Shown here in pieces: positions 8,093 through 16,063 of a DNA stretch of 64,000 bases. A program made the position numbers and the translations under genes. The DNA comes from JAEKNW01 sp963678375 (GTDB lineage Bacteria; Cloacimonadota; Cloacimonadia; Cloacimonadales; JAFGVF01): positions 2,108,001-2,172,000 of the forward strand of contig OY782831.1 of NCBI GenBank assembly GCA_963678375.2, read 5' to 3'. Under the pieces are notes generated by a model. The model saw only the letters and a program-made list of their open reading frames with translations, was not told the origin of the DNA and made no database searches. How positions within the stretch are numbered: position 1 is the first letter of the stretch; every line of letters begins with the position of its first letter.

Positions 8093-10483
8093 GTGAAAAA
8101 GAAGATTCTATATATTGACGTACCCTTTTATGGAGTTCACGGGGGAGATAAAAACAGATCAAATTTTTTATGGAGAATACTAAAAGAGGACTTTCAAGCA
8201 GATTTACTACTTTTAACTGATGATAAATCATCTGATTCAGCAAATGTTCACCACTGCGAAAATAACACATATTTCCTTGAAGTTCTTCCAAACAGTCCAA
8301 GAAGTTCAGATGCCATATATGAATTTTCCAAAAATGAGTTAGAAAACTATTCCAACATTCTTAGAACAAATAGATATGATATAGTTTTTGTGAGATTTAT
8401 TTCACCTGGTTATTTAGCTATTCAAGCAGCTAAAGTCCTTCCTGAAGCTCAAATCATCGTTGATGTTGATATGCTATTTTCCAGAATTGCAGCTATGAAC
8501 TGGGCTGACAATCCTAGCATTATTAAGAATAGATATTTCTATAAGGAAAAGAGAAAACTAGAAAAATTCGAAACTATGTTTTTTAAGAAGAACTTTACTT
8601 TCTTATTTACTAACGATTATGAGAGAGATTTGATAATAGAAAAAATGAAGTTAGAGCATAGGAGAAAGTACTTCAAAGTTCTGCCTAATATGTTAAAAAA
8701 GGTTAATATTGAAAATGTTCCCAATATTTCAGAAGACAAATATATCTTAATATTTGGAACAATGAACTCTGTAGCTAATCAAGATGGTTTCAAGTTTTTT
8801 GTGACAGAGATTTACCCTTATGTTCGCTCAGTTTTATCAGAATTAAATATAAAAGTATTAGTAGTTGGTAAAAACCCACTTGCTTGGCAATATGAATATC
8901 AAGATGATCTATTAAAAATAATTGGTCCTGTTGAAGATATTAATAGCTATATTAAAAACTCTATGTTAGTATTCTTGCCTTTAAGAATTGCTTCAGGTAC
9001 TAGAACTAGAATATTAGAAGCTGCTGCTTTAAAAAGACCAGTTTTTACATCAGCAATTGGGGCAGAAGGATTTAATTTTGGCCATAAAGAGATAATTATT
9101 GAAGATCATCCAGATGAAATTATACCTAAAATGATTTATTTTATTAAAAAACCTGAAGAATTTGCTGAGATGGGACAACTTTTATATGAGCAATGCATGG
9201 AGTTTTATGAGGAGAGCGTAGTTGAACAACTCTTGCTAGGCTATACTCAAGAGAATTATAAATATGAAGTTAATGATGCTACAGGAGATAAAATGAAAGT
9301 AAATGCAGGAAAGCGGATTTGTATCGTTACTAATAGGTTCTACCCAGAAGTAGGTGGAGCTGAAACAAATATCTATTATCAAGCACGTATGTTGGCTGAA
9401 TCAAATGATGTAACAGTAATTTGTCCCAAAAGGATTGATAAACCATACTTAGAAGTTATGGACGGGATTACGGTTTATAGGCTCAAAGACTTTTATAACC
9501 GAAAAAAAGAATATCCCAACAAAGCAGCTAAAACCCTTTGTTTTGATGTTTTTGGCTTAATTTATTTTGGTAATTATGATGTAGTTCAGGTTTTTCCTGC
9601 TATTAATCCCAACAATATGATTGCTTTTTTTGCTGCAAAACTTTCAAAAACACCGATTATTTTAGCATCTTTCGATTACTTAGATTATGCTTCAATTATC
9701 AAGAAAGAAGGAACAATAAATCCCAACATACTTAGGTTTCATAAACCCAATGCTAAACATGAGTATTTCTTGAAGAGATTTGATTACATCTTCGCTATTT
9801 CTGATAAAGAAATCGAGTTTTATAAGAAATATAACCAAAATGTAGAATACTCACCTGTACCTATTCTCTTAGATGAATATCAAGGAGAGCAAATAAATCC
9901 AAGACAGAAATACAATATTGCAAACTCAGATTTTGTATATCTTGTATTAGGTAGAGTTTGCAATGTTAAAGGCCAAGATATTGCCTTAAGAGCTTTTAAT
10001 CAAGTCAGCAAAGAAATCCCTAAAGCTCGCTTAGTATTTGTGGGTAGATTTGATTATGAACCTGATTTCTATGATGAAATGCAAAAATATATTAGAAAGA
10101 ATGACCTGACAGATAAAGTTACTTTTACTGGTATGGTTGAAAGAGAAGAAGTTTTAGGGTGGTTAAAATATGCCGATATTCATGTTATCCCTGTCAGATT
10201 TATGAACTCTGGTGCGGTTGTGGTTGAGTCATGGATTAGTGAAACAGCAGTTATTCAGAGTGATGTAGTGGACCCTAATCTTGTAGTAGAAGGAGAAAAC
10301 GGTTATCTTTTCCCTAGAGAAGATTCAAAGACCTGTGCTGTTAAAATGATTAAGGCTTATAATGAAAGAGCTAAGCTTAAGGATTTAGCATTAAAGGGCA
10401 AAAAACTAGTTGAAAGAAAATACACATATCAATATTTAACAAACTTATATCTACGTGTCTACGATAGTTTAAAGAAGAGATAA
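8093..10483 (+). CDS. tandem two-domain glycosyltransferase (GT4-type + GT4-type)
   Basis: At 796 residues this is twice the normal GT4 length. The N-terminal half (about 1-395) has a GT-B fold ending with LRIASGTRTRILEAAALKRP, the nucleotide-sugar binding region. The C-terminal half (about 405-796) starts with RFYPEVGGAETN and carries VLGRVCNVKGQDIALRAF and a second donor-binding region. Both halves probably act on lipid-linked sugar at the cytoplasmic face. The start is GTG at 8093 behind GGGGTGGA. Inside the gene, AGGAG (9283-9287) stands 5 nt before an in-frame ATG (9293, residue 401), exactly at the domain junction. The second enzyme may therefore also be made alone, or the gene may be a recent fusion. 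It is the first gene after the 7947 promoter. Confidence 0.85.
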   Translation: MKKKILYIDVPFYGVHGGDKNRSNFLWRILKEDFQADLLLLTDDKSSDSANVHHCENNTYFLEVLPNSPRSSDAIYEFSKNELENYSNILRTNRYDIVFVRFISPGYLAIQAAKVLPEAQIIVDVDMLFSRIAAMNWADNPSIIKNRYFYKEKRKLEKFETMFFKKNFTFLFTNDYERDLIIEKMKLEHRRKYFKVLPNMLKKVNIENVPNISEDKYILIFGTMNSVANQDGFKFFVTEIYPYVRSVLSELNIKVLVVGKNPLAWQYEYQDDLLKIIGPVEDINSYIKNSMLVFLPLRIASGTRTRILEAAALKRPVFTSAIGAEGFNFGHKEIIIEDHPDEIIPKMIYFIKKPEEFAEMGQLLYEQCMEFYEESVVEQLLLGYTQENYKYEVNDATGDKMKVNAGKRICIVTNRFYPEVGGAETNIYYQARMLAESNDVTVICPKRIDKPYLEVMDGITVYRLKDFYNRKKEYPNKAAKTLCFDVFGLIYFGNYDVVQVFPAINPNNMIAFFAAKLSKTPIILASFDYLDYASIIKKEGTINPNILRFHKPNAKHEYFLKRFDYIFAISDKEIEFYKKYNQNVEYSPVPILLDEYQGEQINPRQKYNIANSDFVYLVLGRVCNVKGQDIALRAFNQVSKEIPKARLVFVGRFDYEPDFYDEMQKYIRKNDLTDKVTFTGMVEREEVLGWLKYADIHVIPVRFMNSGAVVVESWISETAVIQSDVVDPNLVVEGENGYLFPREDSKTCAVKMIKAYNERAKLKDLALKGKKLVERKYTYQYLTNLYLRVYDSLKKR

Positions 10484-10486
10484 TTG

Positions 10487-11659
10487 ATGAAAGCTTTGAT
10501 TGCTCATTCCCTTTATGGTTATGTTGGAGGGATAGAAAGGTATATCCATAAAGTAGGTTCACTATTGAAAAAAGAGGGCTGGATTCTTTACGGTCTATTT
10601 GAATCAAAGGTGGACAATGTGGGAGACTTCGGAGATATTTATGAAGAGATATATTTTGGTAATTCGAATAATATTGATGCTCTTATACAAGAATTCTATT
10701 CTCTGGATATAGATTTAGTCTTTATACATAAAAGTCAAAATATCAATATCTTATCAGCTTTAAACAAGAACTTCTTTACCATCTCGACAATTCATGATCA
10801 CGACTATTACTGTTTCCGACACCATAAATATTTTCCTTTTAAGAGAATTAATTGTCCCTTGCCAATGAACCGAATTTACTGCTCTTTATGTTCTCTGTTA
10901 CTTAAAAAGGACAAATCCAAATTCTTTGGCTTTTCACTTATTAATGCTAAAGATAAGGTCGCTCTAGCAGAAGAAATAAAAGATGCTGATGCCACTATAG
11001 TTCTTTCAAAATATATGATGCGAAATTTAGATATGAATCGCTGGAATATCGATACAGTTTATAGAATCTATCCTATTCACCAGGTTACAGAAGATGATAA
11101 GCTAGTAGTAAATAAGAAATACAATAGAAATTACTTATATGTAGGACAGTTAATCCGGGGAAAAGGTGTAGATATCCTCATTGAAGCTTGTAGGCATCTT
11201 AAGTATGATTATAAGCTTAAAATAGTTGGAACAGGCAATGACTACGATTACCTTGATAAGATGATAAAAATGTATGGCTTGATGAAGAATATCGAACTTG
11301 TAGGGTGGGTAGAAGATGTAGAAAGCTACTATTCACAGGCTGATCTTGTTATTGTACCATCTAGATGGCAGGAACCATTTGGCTTGATCGGTATTGAAGC
11401 CTTTAGTAGAAAAGTTCCTGTGCTAGGCTTTGATGTGGGTGGTATTTCTGAATGGTTGCATCATAAAAAGAATGGTTATCTAGTTAAAAAAAGATCTTAT
11501 GAGGGGCTTGTCGAAGCTCTATATTATATTGATAATAATCCTGAAGTATTGAAAGAATGGGGAAATACTGGCTACCAATTTGTTAAAGACAACTTTTGTG
11601 AAAGCTGTTTCCTAGACTCGATTAAGGGAATTCTTAAACATGCAAAGGCAAAATTCTAA
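10487..11659 (+). CDS. family 4 glycosyltransferase
   Basis: This 390-residue GT-B protein begins MKALIAHSLYGYVGGIERY. The C-terminal half has LYVGQLIRGKGVDILIEA and the donor-binding segment SRWQEPFGLIGIEAFSRKVP, typical of GT4 retaining transferases. The middle has a Cys-rich stretch around residues 118-135 (FRHHKYFPFKRINCP, IYCSLCS), which several GT4 subfamilies share. The ATG at 10487 is preferred over an upstream in-frame TTG, because AGAAGAGA precedes it at suitable spacing. It overlaps the next gene by one base. The sugar and linkage cannot be predicted. Confidence 0.87.
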   Translation: MKALIAHSLYGYVGGIERYIHKVGSLLKKEGWILYGLFESKVDNVGDFGDIYEEIYFGNSNNIDALIQEFYSLDIDLVFIHKSQNINILSALNKNFFTISTIHDHDYYCFRHHKYFPFKRINCPLPMNRIYCSLCSLLLKKDKSKFFGFSLINAKDKVALAEEIKDADATIVLSKYMMRNLDMNRWNIDTVYRIYPIHQVTEDDKLVVNKKYNRNYLYVGQLIRGKGVDILIEACRHLKYDYKLKIVGTGNDYDYLDKMIKMYGLMKNIELVGWVEDVESYYSQADLVIVPSRWQEPFGLIGIEAFSRKVPVLGFDVGGISEWLHHKKNGYLVKKRSYEGLVEALYYIDNNPEVLKEWGNTGYQFVKDNFCESCFLDSIKGILKHAKAKF

Positions 11660-12963
11660 TGACTAAAAGCGAATATATAGCAATAATAAAAGATAAATAT
11701 GAAAATAAGAGACATCTTTATATTTTGAAGGGAGTCAAGATCTTATTATCTAAACTTTTTCAATTGCTATTTATTTTACTTGTATTCTGCATCTTTACAT
11801 TTCCTCTTTTCTTAATTTTGTCATTTCGGAAACTCTTTAAAGGCATCCCAATATATGAAAATATAGAAATTATTGGACATAAGTCTAAGCTTATGAAATT
11901 TAGTATTTATAATATGGAAGGACATTTGCTGAAAAAGTTTGCCTTAGTCCCTCAACTAATAACTGGGAAAGTACATTTTGTAGGAGCAAGCTTTTTACCA
12001 AAAGAATTTCTTGATGAGGATGAAAGTTTACTAATTTTTAAACATGGCTTTCCTGGAATTTTCAATCTATGGTTTATCCGAGAATCTACAAAAATAGCTC
12101 ATGAGGGTATTGTCCTTACTGAACTAGAATATTTAGCAACCAAAAGTCTGAAAAGAGATTTTTCCATAATTGTGAAAACATTACCTGCTTTACTATATCG
12201 TAGTGATAATGCTTCATATAACGAAAAACTAACTATTTTTGATATGGATTTTGATAATATTTCAATGAAAGAAGGAGTTGGGCTAGTAGATAAAACTATC
12301 AGAAATAAGCAGAAAAAAAAGTTTTTCTTTGTCAATCCTGATTGTATGAATAAGTTATATGTAGATAAAGAGTATTTTTCGATCTTAGAAAAGGCTGATT
12401 ATGTTTTTCCAGATGGAATTGGAATAAGTATTGCTTGTAATATTCTAAAGACTCCCTTGTTGGAAAATGTTAATGGTACTGATATGTTACCTTTTTTGTG
12501 CGATCTAAGTCAAGAGAATGATTATTCTATTTTTCTCTTTGGTGCTAAACCAGGAATAGCAAAAAAAATGAAAAAAAAGCTTGAAGAAAAGTTCCCTAAA
12601 CTCAGAATTGTTGGGACTAGAGATGGTTTTTTTGACTGGAAGAAAGATAGCAATAAGATTATTAATGAGATAAACTCTTCTCATGCTAATATATTGTTAG
12701 TTGCTTTTGGTGTTCCTTTACAGGAAAAATGGATTGATTTGAATTTTGATAAACTAATGCCACAAGTAATTATGGGAGTTGGTGGTTTGTTTGACTTTTA
12801 TTCTGGAGAAATGAAAAGAGCTCCCAAATGGATGAGAGAAATTGGTATGGAGTGGTTGTTTAGATTACTCAAAGAACCGAAGAGAATGTGGAAACGCTAT
12901 ATTATAGGTAATCCATTATTTATATATCGTGTTTATAAATGGAAAAATAAAAAGAACAGGTGA
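11659..12963 (+). CDS. WecG/TagA/CpsF (GT26) glycosyltransferase fused to a degenerate phosphoglycosyltransferase-like domain
   Basis: The protein has 434 residues; ordinary GT26 proteins are about 240. Residues from about 190 on are a GT26 domain (VNPDCMNKL, ADYVFPDGIG, NVNGTDMLPF, GVPLQEKWI). Residues 1-185 have a hydrophobic hairpin (about 30-55), then segments that align in order with the true PGT encoded next door. LLKKFALVPQL answers FIRRFSIDELPQL with the catalytic Asp-Glu apparently deleted; VGASFLP answers VGPRPPL; FPGIFNLWFIRES answers MPGITCLWQVKGR; IIVKTLPALL answers ILIMTIPAVI. The PGT fold seems to be kept without catalytic or phosphate-binding residues, perhaps as a membrane anchor or partner subunit (inference). 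Confidence 0.82.
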   Translation: MTKSEYIAIIKDKYENKRHLYILKGVKILLSKLFQLLFILLVFCIFTFPLFLILSFRKLFKGIPIYENIEIIGHKSKLMKFSIYNMEGHLLKKFALVPQLITGKVHFVGASFLPKEFLDEDESLLIFKHGFPGIFNLWFIRESTKIAHEGIVLTELEYLATKSLKRDFSIIVKTLPALLYRSDNASYNEKLTIFDMDFDNISMKEGVGLVDKTIRNKQKKKFFFVNPDCMNKLYVDKEYFSILEKADYVFPDGIGISIACNILKTPLLENVNGTDMLPFLCDLSQENDYSIFLFGAKPGIAKKMKKKLEEKFPKLRIVGTRDGFFDWKKDSNKIINEINSSHANILLVAFGVPLQEKWIDLNFDKLMPQVIMGVGGLFDFYSGEMKRAPKWMREIGMEWLFRLLKEPKRMWKRYIIGNPLFIYRVYKWKNKKNR

Positions 12964-12967
12964 TTGT

Positions 12968-13681
12968 ATGGATAAAAGAATTAGAGAACAACGAATCGAA
13001 AGATTAATGAGATTAACACAGAAGAAAAATAAATCTTCAATCTCATTTAAAATTGCCCTATGGGACTATACAATAAAATCAGTAATAATGTTCAAGAAAT
13101 TTCTTGATATAGTAGCTTCTTTAGTATTAATCATTTTATTATCACCAGTTTTTATAATAACTGCTATTTTTATCTATATTGAAGATCCTGGCCCAGTTTT
13201 TTATATTGCTCCGAGGGTTGGGAAAGATGGTAAGCATTTTGGCTTTATTAAGTTTAGATCAATGGTAATGAATGCTGATAAAATTAAAGATCAACTTCTT
13301 GATAAAAATGAATCTAAAGCTGGTGTTATCTTTAAAATGAAAAAAGATCCAAGAGTTACTAAAACAGGAAGATTTATTAGAAGGTTTAGTATTGATGAAC
13401 TTCCTCAGCTCTTCAATGTCCTAAAAGGGGATATGAGCTTAGTGGGTCCGAGACCACCGCTTCCACGAGAAGTAGCAGAATATACCCTGCTGGATAGAAA
13501 AAGACTTCATGTAATGCCAGGTATAACCTGTCTTTGGCAGGTAAAGGGTAGGAGTGATATTCCTTTTGATGAACAAGTACAACTTGATATGCAATATATA
13601 AAATCAAGTAGTTTTTGGAAAGATGTTAAAATACTAATAATGACCATTCCTGCCGTTATTAGTGGTAAAGGTGCTTATTAA
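12968..13681 (+). CDS. polyprenyl-phosphate phosphoglycosyltransferase (initiating sugar transferase, PglC/WcaJ type)
   Basis: This 237-residue PF02397-type protein has a re-entrant hydrophobic N-terminal segment (FKKFLDIVASLVLIILLSP, then DPGPVFY) and GFIKFRSM. It retains the catalytic dyad in FSIDELPQL, the phosphate-binding VGPRPPL, and MPGITCLWQVKGRSDIPF. The family transfers a phospho-sugar from a UDP-sugar to undecaprenyl phosphate, the first step of repeat-unit assembly. The ATG at 12968 is preferred over an upstream in-frame start at 12929, which would overlap the previous gene by 35 bp. It is the only catalytically intact member among three PGT-like domains in the locus. Confidence 0.92.
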   Translation: MDKRIREQRIERLMRLTQKKNKSSISFKIALWDYTIKSVIMFKKFLDIVASLVLIILLSPVFIITAIFIYIEDPGPVFYIAPRVGKDGKHFGFIKFRSMVMNADKIKDQLLDKNESKAGVIFKMKKDPRVTKTGRFIRRFSIDELPQLFNVLKGDMSLVGPRPPLPREVAEYTLLDRKRLHVMPGITCLWQVKGRSDIPFDEQVQLDMQYIKSSSFWKDVKILIMTIPAVISGKGAY

Positions 13682-13707
13682 AAAAAAAATAAACTTTTGG
13701 AGGAAAA

Positions 13708-14046
13708 ATGGAACTGAATTTTGAAATGAAAGATAATGTTGGTATTTTAAAAGTAAGTGGTAGGTTAGATGCTTATAATTCTACTGAGTTTAAAGAAAGC
13801 TTCACTAAGTTTGCTGAGCAAACTGTTAATTTTGTCCTTGATTTAGGCAATCTTGATTTCTTGGATTCTACTGGACTTGGAAGTCTTGTAGCTTGCCTAA
13901 AAGCTATCTCAGAAAAAGATGGAGATATTCGAATCGCTAATATGTCAGAAAAACCACGTATGGTATTTGAAATTACTAGAGCTTACAAAATATTTGAAAT
14001 ATTTGATGATGTTGAAGTTGCTGTAATGAGTTACGAAGCAGATTAG
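13708..14046 (+). CDS. STAS-domain protein (anti-sigma factor antagonist type)
   Basis: The 112-residue single STAS domain has GRLDAYNSTEF near residue 20 and LDLGNLDFLDSTGLGSLVA around residues 46-64. The second is the SpoIIAA-type signature, with a Ser at the usual phosphorylation site. Such proteins bind anti-sigma kinases of the RsbW/SpoIIAB kind and are switched by phosphorylation. Start: ATG with a very strong GGAGG 4 nt upstream. It sits inside the polysaccharide operon between the active PGT and a pseudo-PGT fusion. No anti-sigma kinase or PP2C phosphatase gene is in the window, so its partner is encoded elsewhere or it acts differently. Confidence 0.87.
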   Translation: MELNFEMKDNVGILKVSGRLDAYNSTEFKESFTKFAEQTVNFVLDLGNLDFLDSTGLGSLVACLKAISEKDGDIRIANMSEKPRMVFEITRAYKIFEIFDDVEVAVMSYEAD

Positions 14047-14059
14047 TCTAGAGGTTTAA

Positions 14060-15448
14060 ATGAAATGTTTGATTTTTACAAAAAATTATGAGATATCTTG
14101 GGTTAAAGCTTGTTTTGGTAACAGCAATCCATATCTTCTTAAAATAGTCAATAAACCACTCTTAGAGTATTTTGTTGATTTTTGCTCTACCCTCCAAATT
14201 ACTGAAATCAAGATTGTTAGTAATCAAGCTACAAATGATTTCATTGAACATTTTAAGGATGGAAAAAAGTGGGGAGTTGAAATAGATTATAATATTTCAA
14301 AACCTGAAGATGATCTCAAACGAGTTATTCTGAAAAATTACTCTTTTTGTAAAAATAATGATGTTTTAATAATATCTGATTTCTTTTTTTTAGAGTATGA
14401 TATTCAACTGCTACAAGAGAAGAAAGAGCAAGTTCTTGATTTCCTAAAAAAGCAAAAGAGTAAGAATATTCAGGTCTTAAATAAAGAAGATTCAATAAAG
14501 AACATTGAACATAGTAATGACTTACCACAAAATGACTACTTTAATATTAAGTATTTGTCAGATGTGACATCTTATTACAATTTATCCATGGATATTTTGA
14601 GCAGCAAATGCTGTCATTACGTTCTCCCTGGTTATAGTTCGGAACCTAGAACATACCTAGGAATGAATGTGACATATCCTAAAACATCAACTATTGATTC
14701 TCCGGTTATGATAGGGAATAATGTCAGACTTGGAGAGATGGTTGCAATTGGTAAAAATAGTATTATTGGAGACAATATTATTATTGAATCATTATCTAAT
14801 ATTTCGAATAGTATCATTTATAGTGATTCTTTTGTCGGTTCTGATTTGGAAATAGACAATAAGATAATTTATCACAATAAACTAATTTCAAGTAAAACTG
14901 GTCAGATAATCATAATGGATGATGATTATCTGATTTCTAGTATAAGTAAAGAAAAAAAAGTAGGTAAAGTTCAAAGAGTTTTCCAAGTCTTAATAACTTT
15001 GCTTCAGATAGTTATTCAGACTATACCATTCATCTTAGTCTTACCTGTCTTGCTAGTTCTTCATAAGAAATATAATTTAACTCAAATATATTATCTTTCT
15101 AAAGAAAGAACGATTAAACGAATGTTCAGTGTGGATAATGCTAGGAAACATCCTTTTATAAAATTTATCAAAAAGTTTTCCCTAGATAAATACCCTTTAC
15201 TATTTTCTGTTCTGAGTGGCAAACTCTTATTAATAGGTAATAAAGCCTATACAATGACAAAAAAGCATAAGCAAATTATAAGTAATTTACCTTACTATCA
15301 TCCTGGAGTTTATAGCTATTGGGAGAGCTTAAATCAAGGTTTTAGCTCTGAAGAAGAAATTCATGAACTCTATTATATTAATAACAACACTTTTTGGAGT
15401 AATCTCTACATTTACTGCAAAATCAACTTTTTAAGGTTATTCTGGTAA
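14060..15448 (+). CDS. nucleotidyltransferase-like / hexapeptide / degenerate phosphoglycosyltransferase fusion
   Basis: This 462-residue protein has three parts. Residues 1-110 resemble a sugar-phosphate nucleotidyltransferase (YLLKIVNKPLLEYFVDF, then ITEIKIV), but the N-terminal GxGTRL..P loop is absent. Residues about 205-275 form hexapeptide repeats of a left-handed beta helix (MIGNNVRLGEMVAIGKNSII). After a hydrophobic hairpin (about 310-340), residues 365-462 match the neighbouring PGT in order: FIKKFSLDKYPLLFSVLSGK for FIRRFSIDELPQLFNVLKGD (Asp-Glu changed to Asp-Lys), IGNKAYT for VGPRPPL, HPGVYSYWES for MPGITCLWQV. Both recognisable enzyme domains therefore lack key residues. A scaffolding or regulatory role in priming is an inference. 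Confidence 0.75.
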   Translation: MKCLIFTKNYEISWVKACFGNSNPYLLKIVNKPLLEYFVDFCSTLQITEIKIVSNQATNDFIEHFKDGKKWGVEIDYNISKPEDDLKRVILKNYSFCKNNDVLIISDFFFLEYDIQLLQEKKEQVLDFLKKQKSKNIQVLNKEDSIKNIEHSNDLPQNDYFNIKYLSDVTSYYNLSMDILSSKCCHYVLPGYSSEPRTYLGMNVTYPKTSTIDSPVMIGNNVRLGEMVAIGKNSIIGDNIIIESLSNISNSIIYSDSFVGSDLEIDNKIIYHNKLISSKTGQIIIMDDDYLISSISKEKKVGKVQRVFQVLITLLQIVIQTIPFILVLPVLLVLHKKYNLTQIYYLSKERTIKRMFSVDNARKHPFIKFIKKFSLDKYPLLFSVLSGKLLLIGNKAYTMTKKHKQIISNLPYYHPGVYSYWESLNQGFSSEEEIHELYYINNNTFWSNLYIYCKINFLRLFW

Positions 15449-15452
15449 ACAT

Positions 15453-16061
15453 ATGCATTTAATACTAATTGGTGGAGGTACATCTTCAGGTAAAACTACT
15501 ATAGCCAAACAGATTACTAGTCAGCTTGGCAATCAAAATGTCTATACTTTCTCTCATGACAATTATTATTATGACTTGGCTAATCTGACTCCTGCAGAGA
15601 TTAAGAAGATTAATTTTGATCACCCAGATGCAATTGATAGTGCTAGGTTAATTTCTGATGTTAAAGATATCCTTGCTAAGAAAGAAGTTTTTATCCCAGA
15701 CTATGATTTCATAACTCATAGGAGGATTCAAGGTGAGCATATCAATAACAGCTATGATGTTATAATTCTAGAAGGTATTTTTGCGCTTTATTTCCCTCAG
15801 CTGGTTAAGCTTGCTTCGTTGAAGATATTTGTTGAAACTGATGCAGATTTAAGACTGGCCCGTAGGATAGATCGAGATATAAATGAACGGGGATTTACTA
15901 TCAATGAAGTACTTAATCAATATATTTCTACTGTAAAGCCAATGCATGATATCTTTATTGAAGGTACCAAAAAGCAAGCAGATATTATAATCCCGGGTGA
16001 GAAAAAGTTCGATCGCGTTCTAATAATGATTAACGGATTTTTAAAAGAATTACTGGGGTAA
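15453..16061 (+). CDS. udk: uridine kinase-like P-loop kinase
   Basis: The 202-residue protein of the uridine kinase/phosphoribulokinase family has Walker A GGTSSGKTT at residues 8-16. It also has SHDNYYYDLANL, NFDHPDAIDS, DYDFITHRR and DVIILEGIFAL, all characteristic of Udk, followed by the lid region RRIDRDINERG. The family phosphorylates uridine or cytidine to UMP or CMP with ATP or GTP. It lies 4 nt after the previous gene within the polysaccharide locus, where it could help supply UDP-sugar precursors. Because of this position it may act on another small substrate; the family assignment is firmer than the substrate. Confidence 0.82.
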   Translation: MHLILIGGGTSSGKTTIAKQITSQLGNQNVYTFSHDNYYYDLANLTPAEIKKINFDHPDAIDSARLISDVKDILAKKEVFIPDYDFITHRRIQGEHINNSYDVIILEGIFALYFPQLVKLASLKIFVETDADLRLARRIDRDINERGFTINEVLNQYISTVKPMHDIFIEGTKKQADIIIPGEKKFDRVLIMINGFLKELLG

Positions 16062-16063
16062 AT

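Noticed and set aside
13691..13707. Poly-A tract before the STAS gene as a programmed frameshift site
   Set aside because: It follows a normal stop codon and is simply the spacer before a strong ribosome site.
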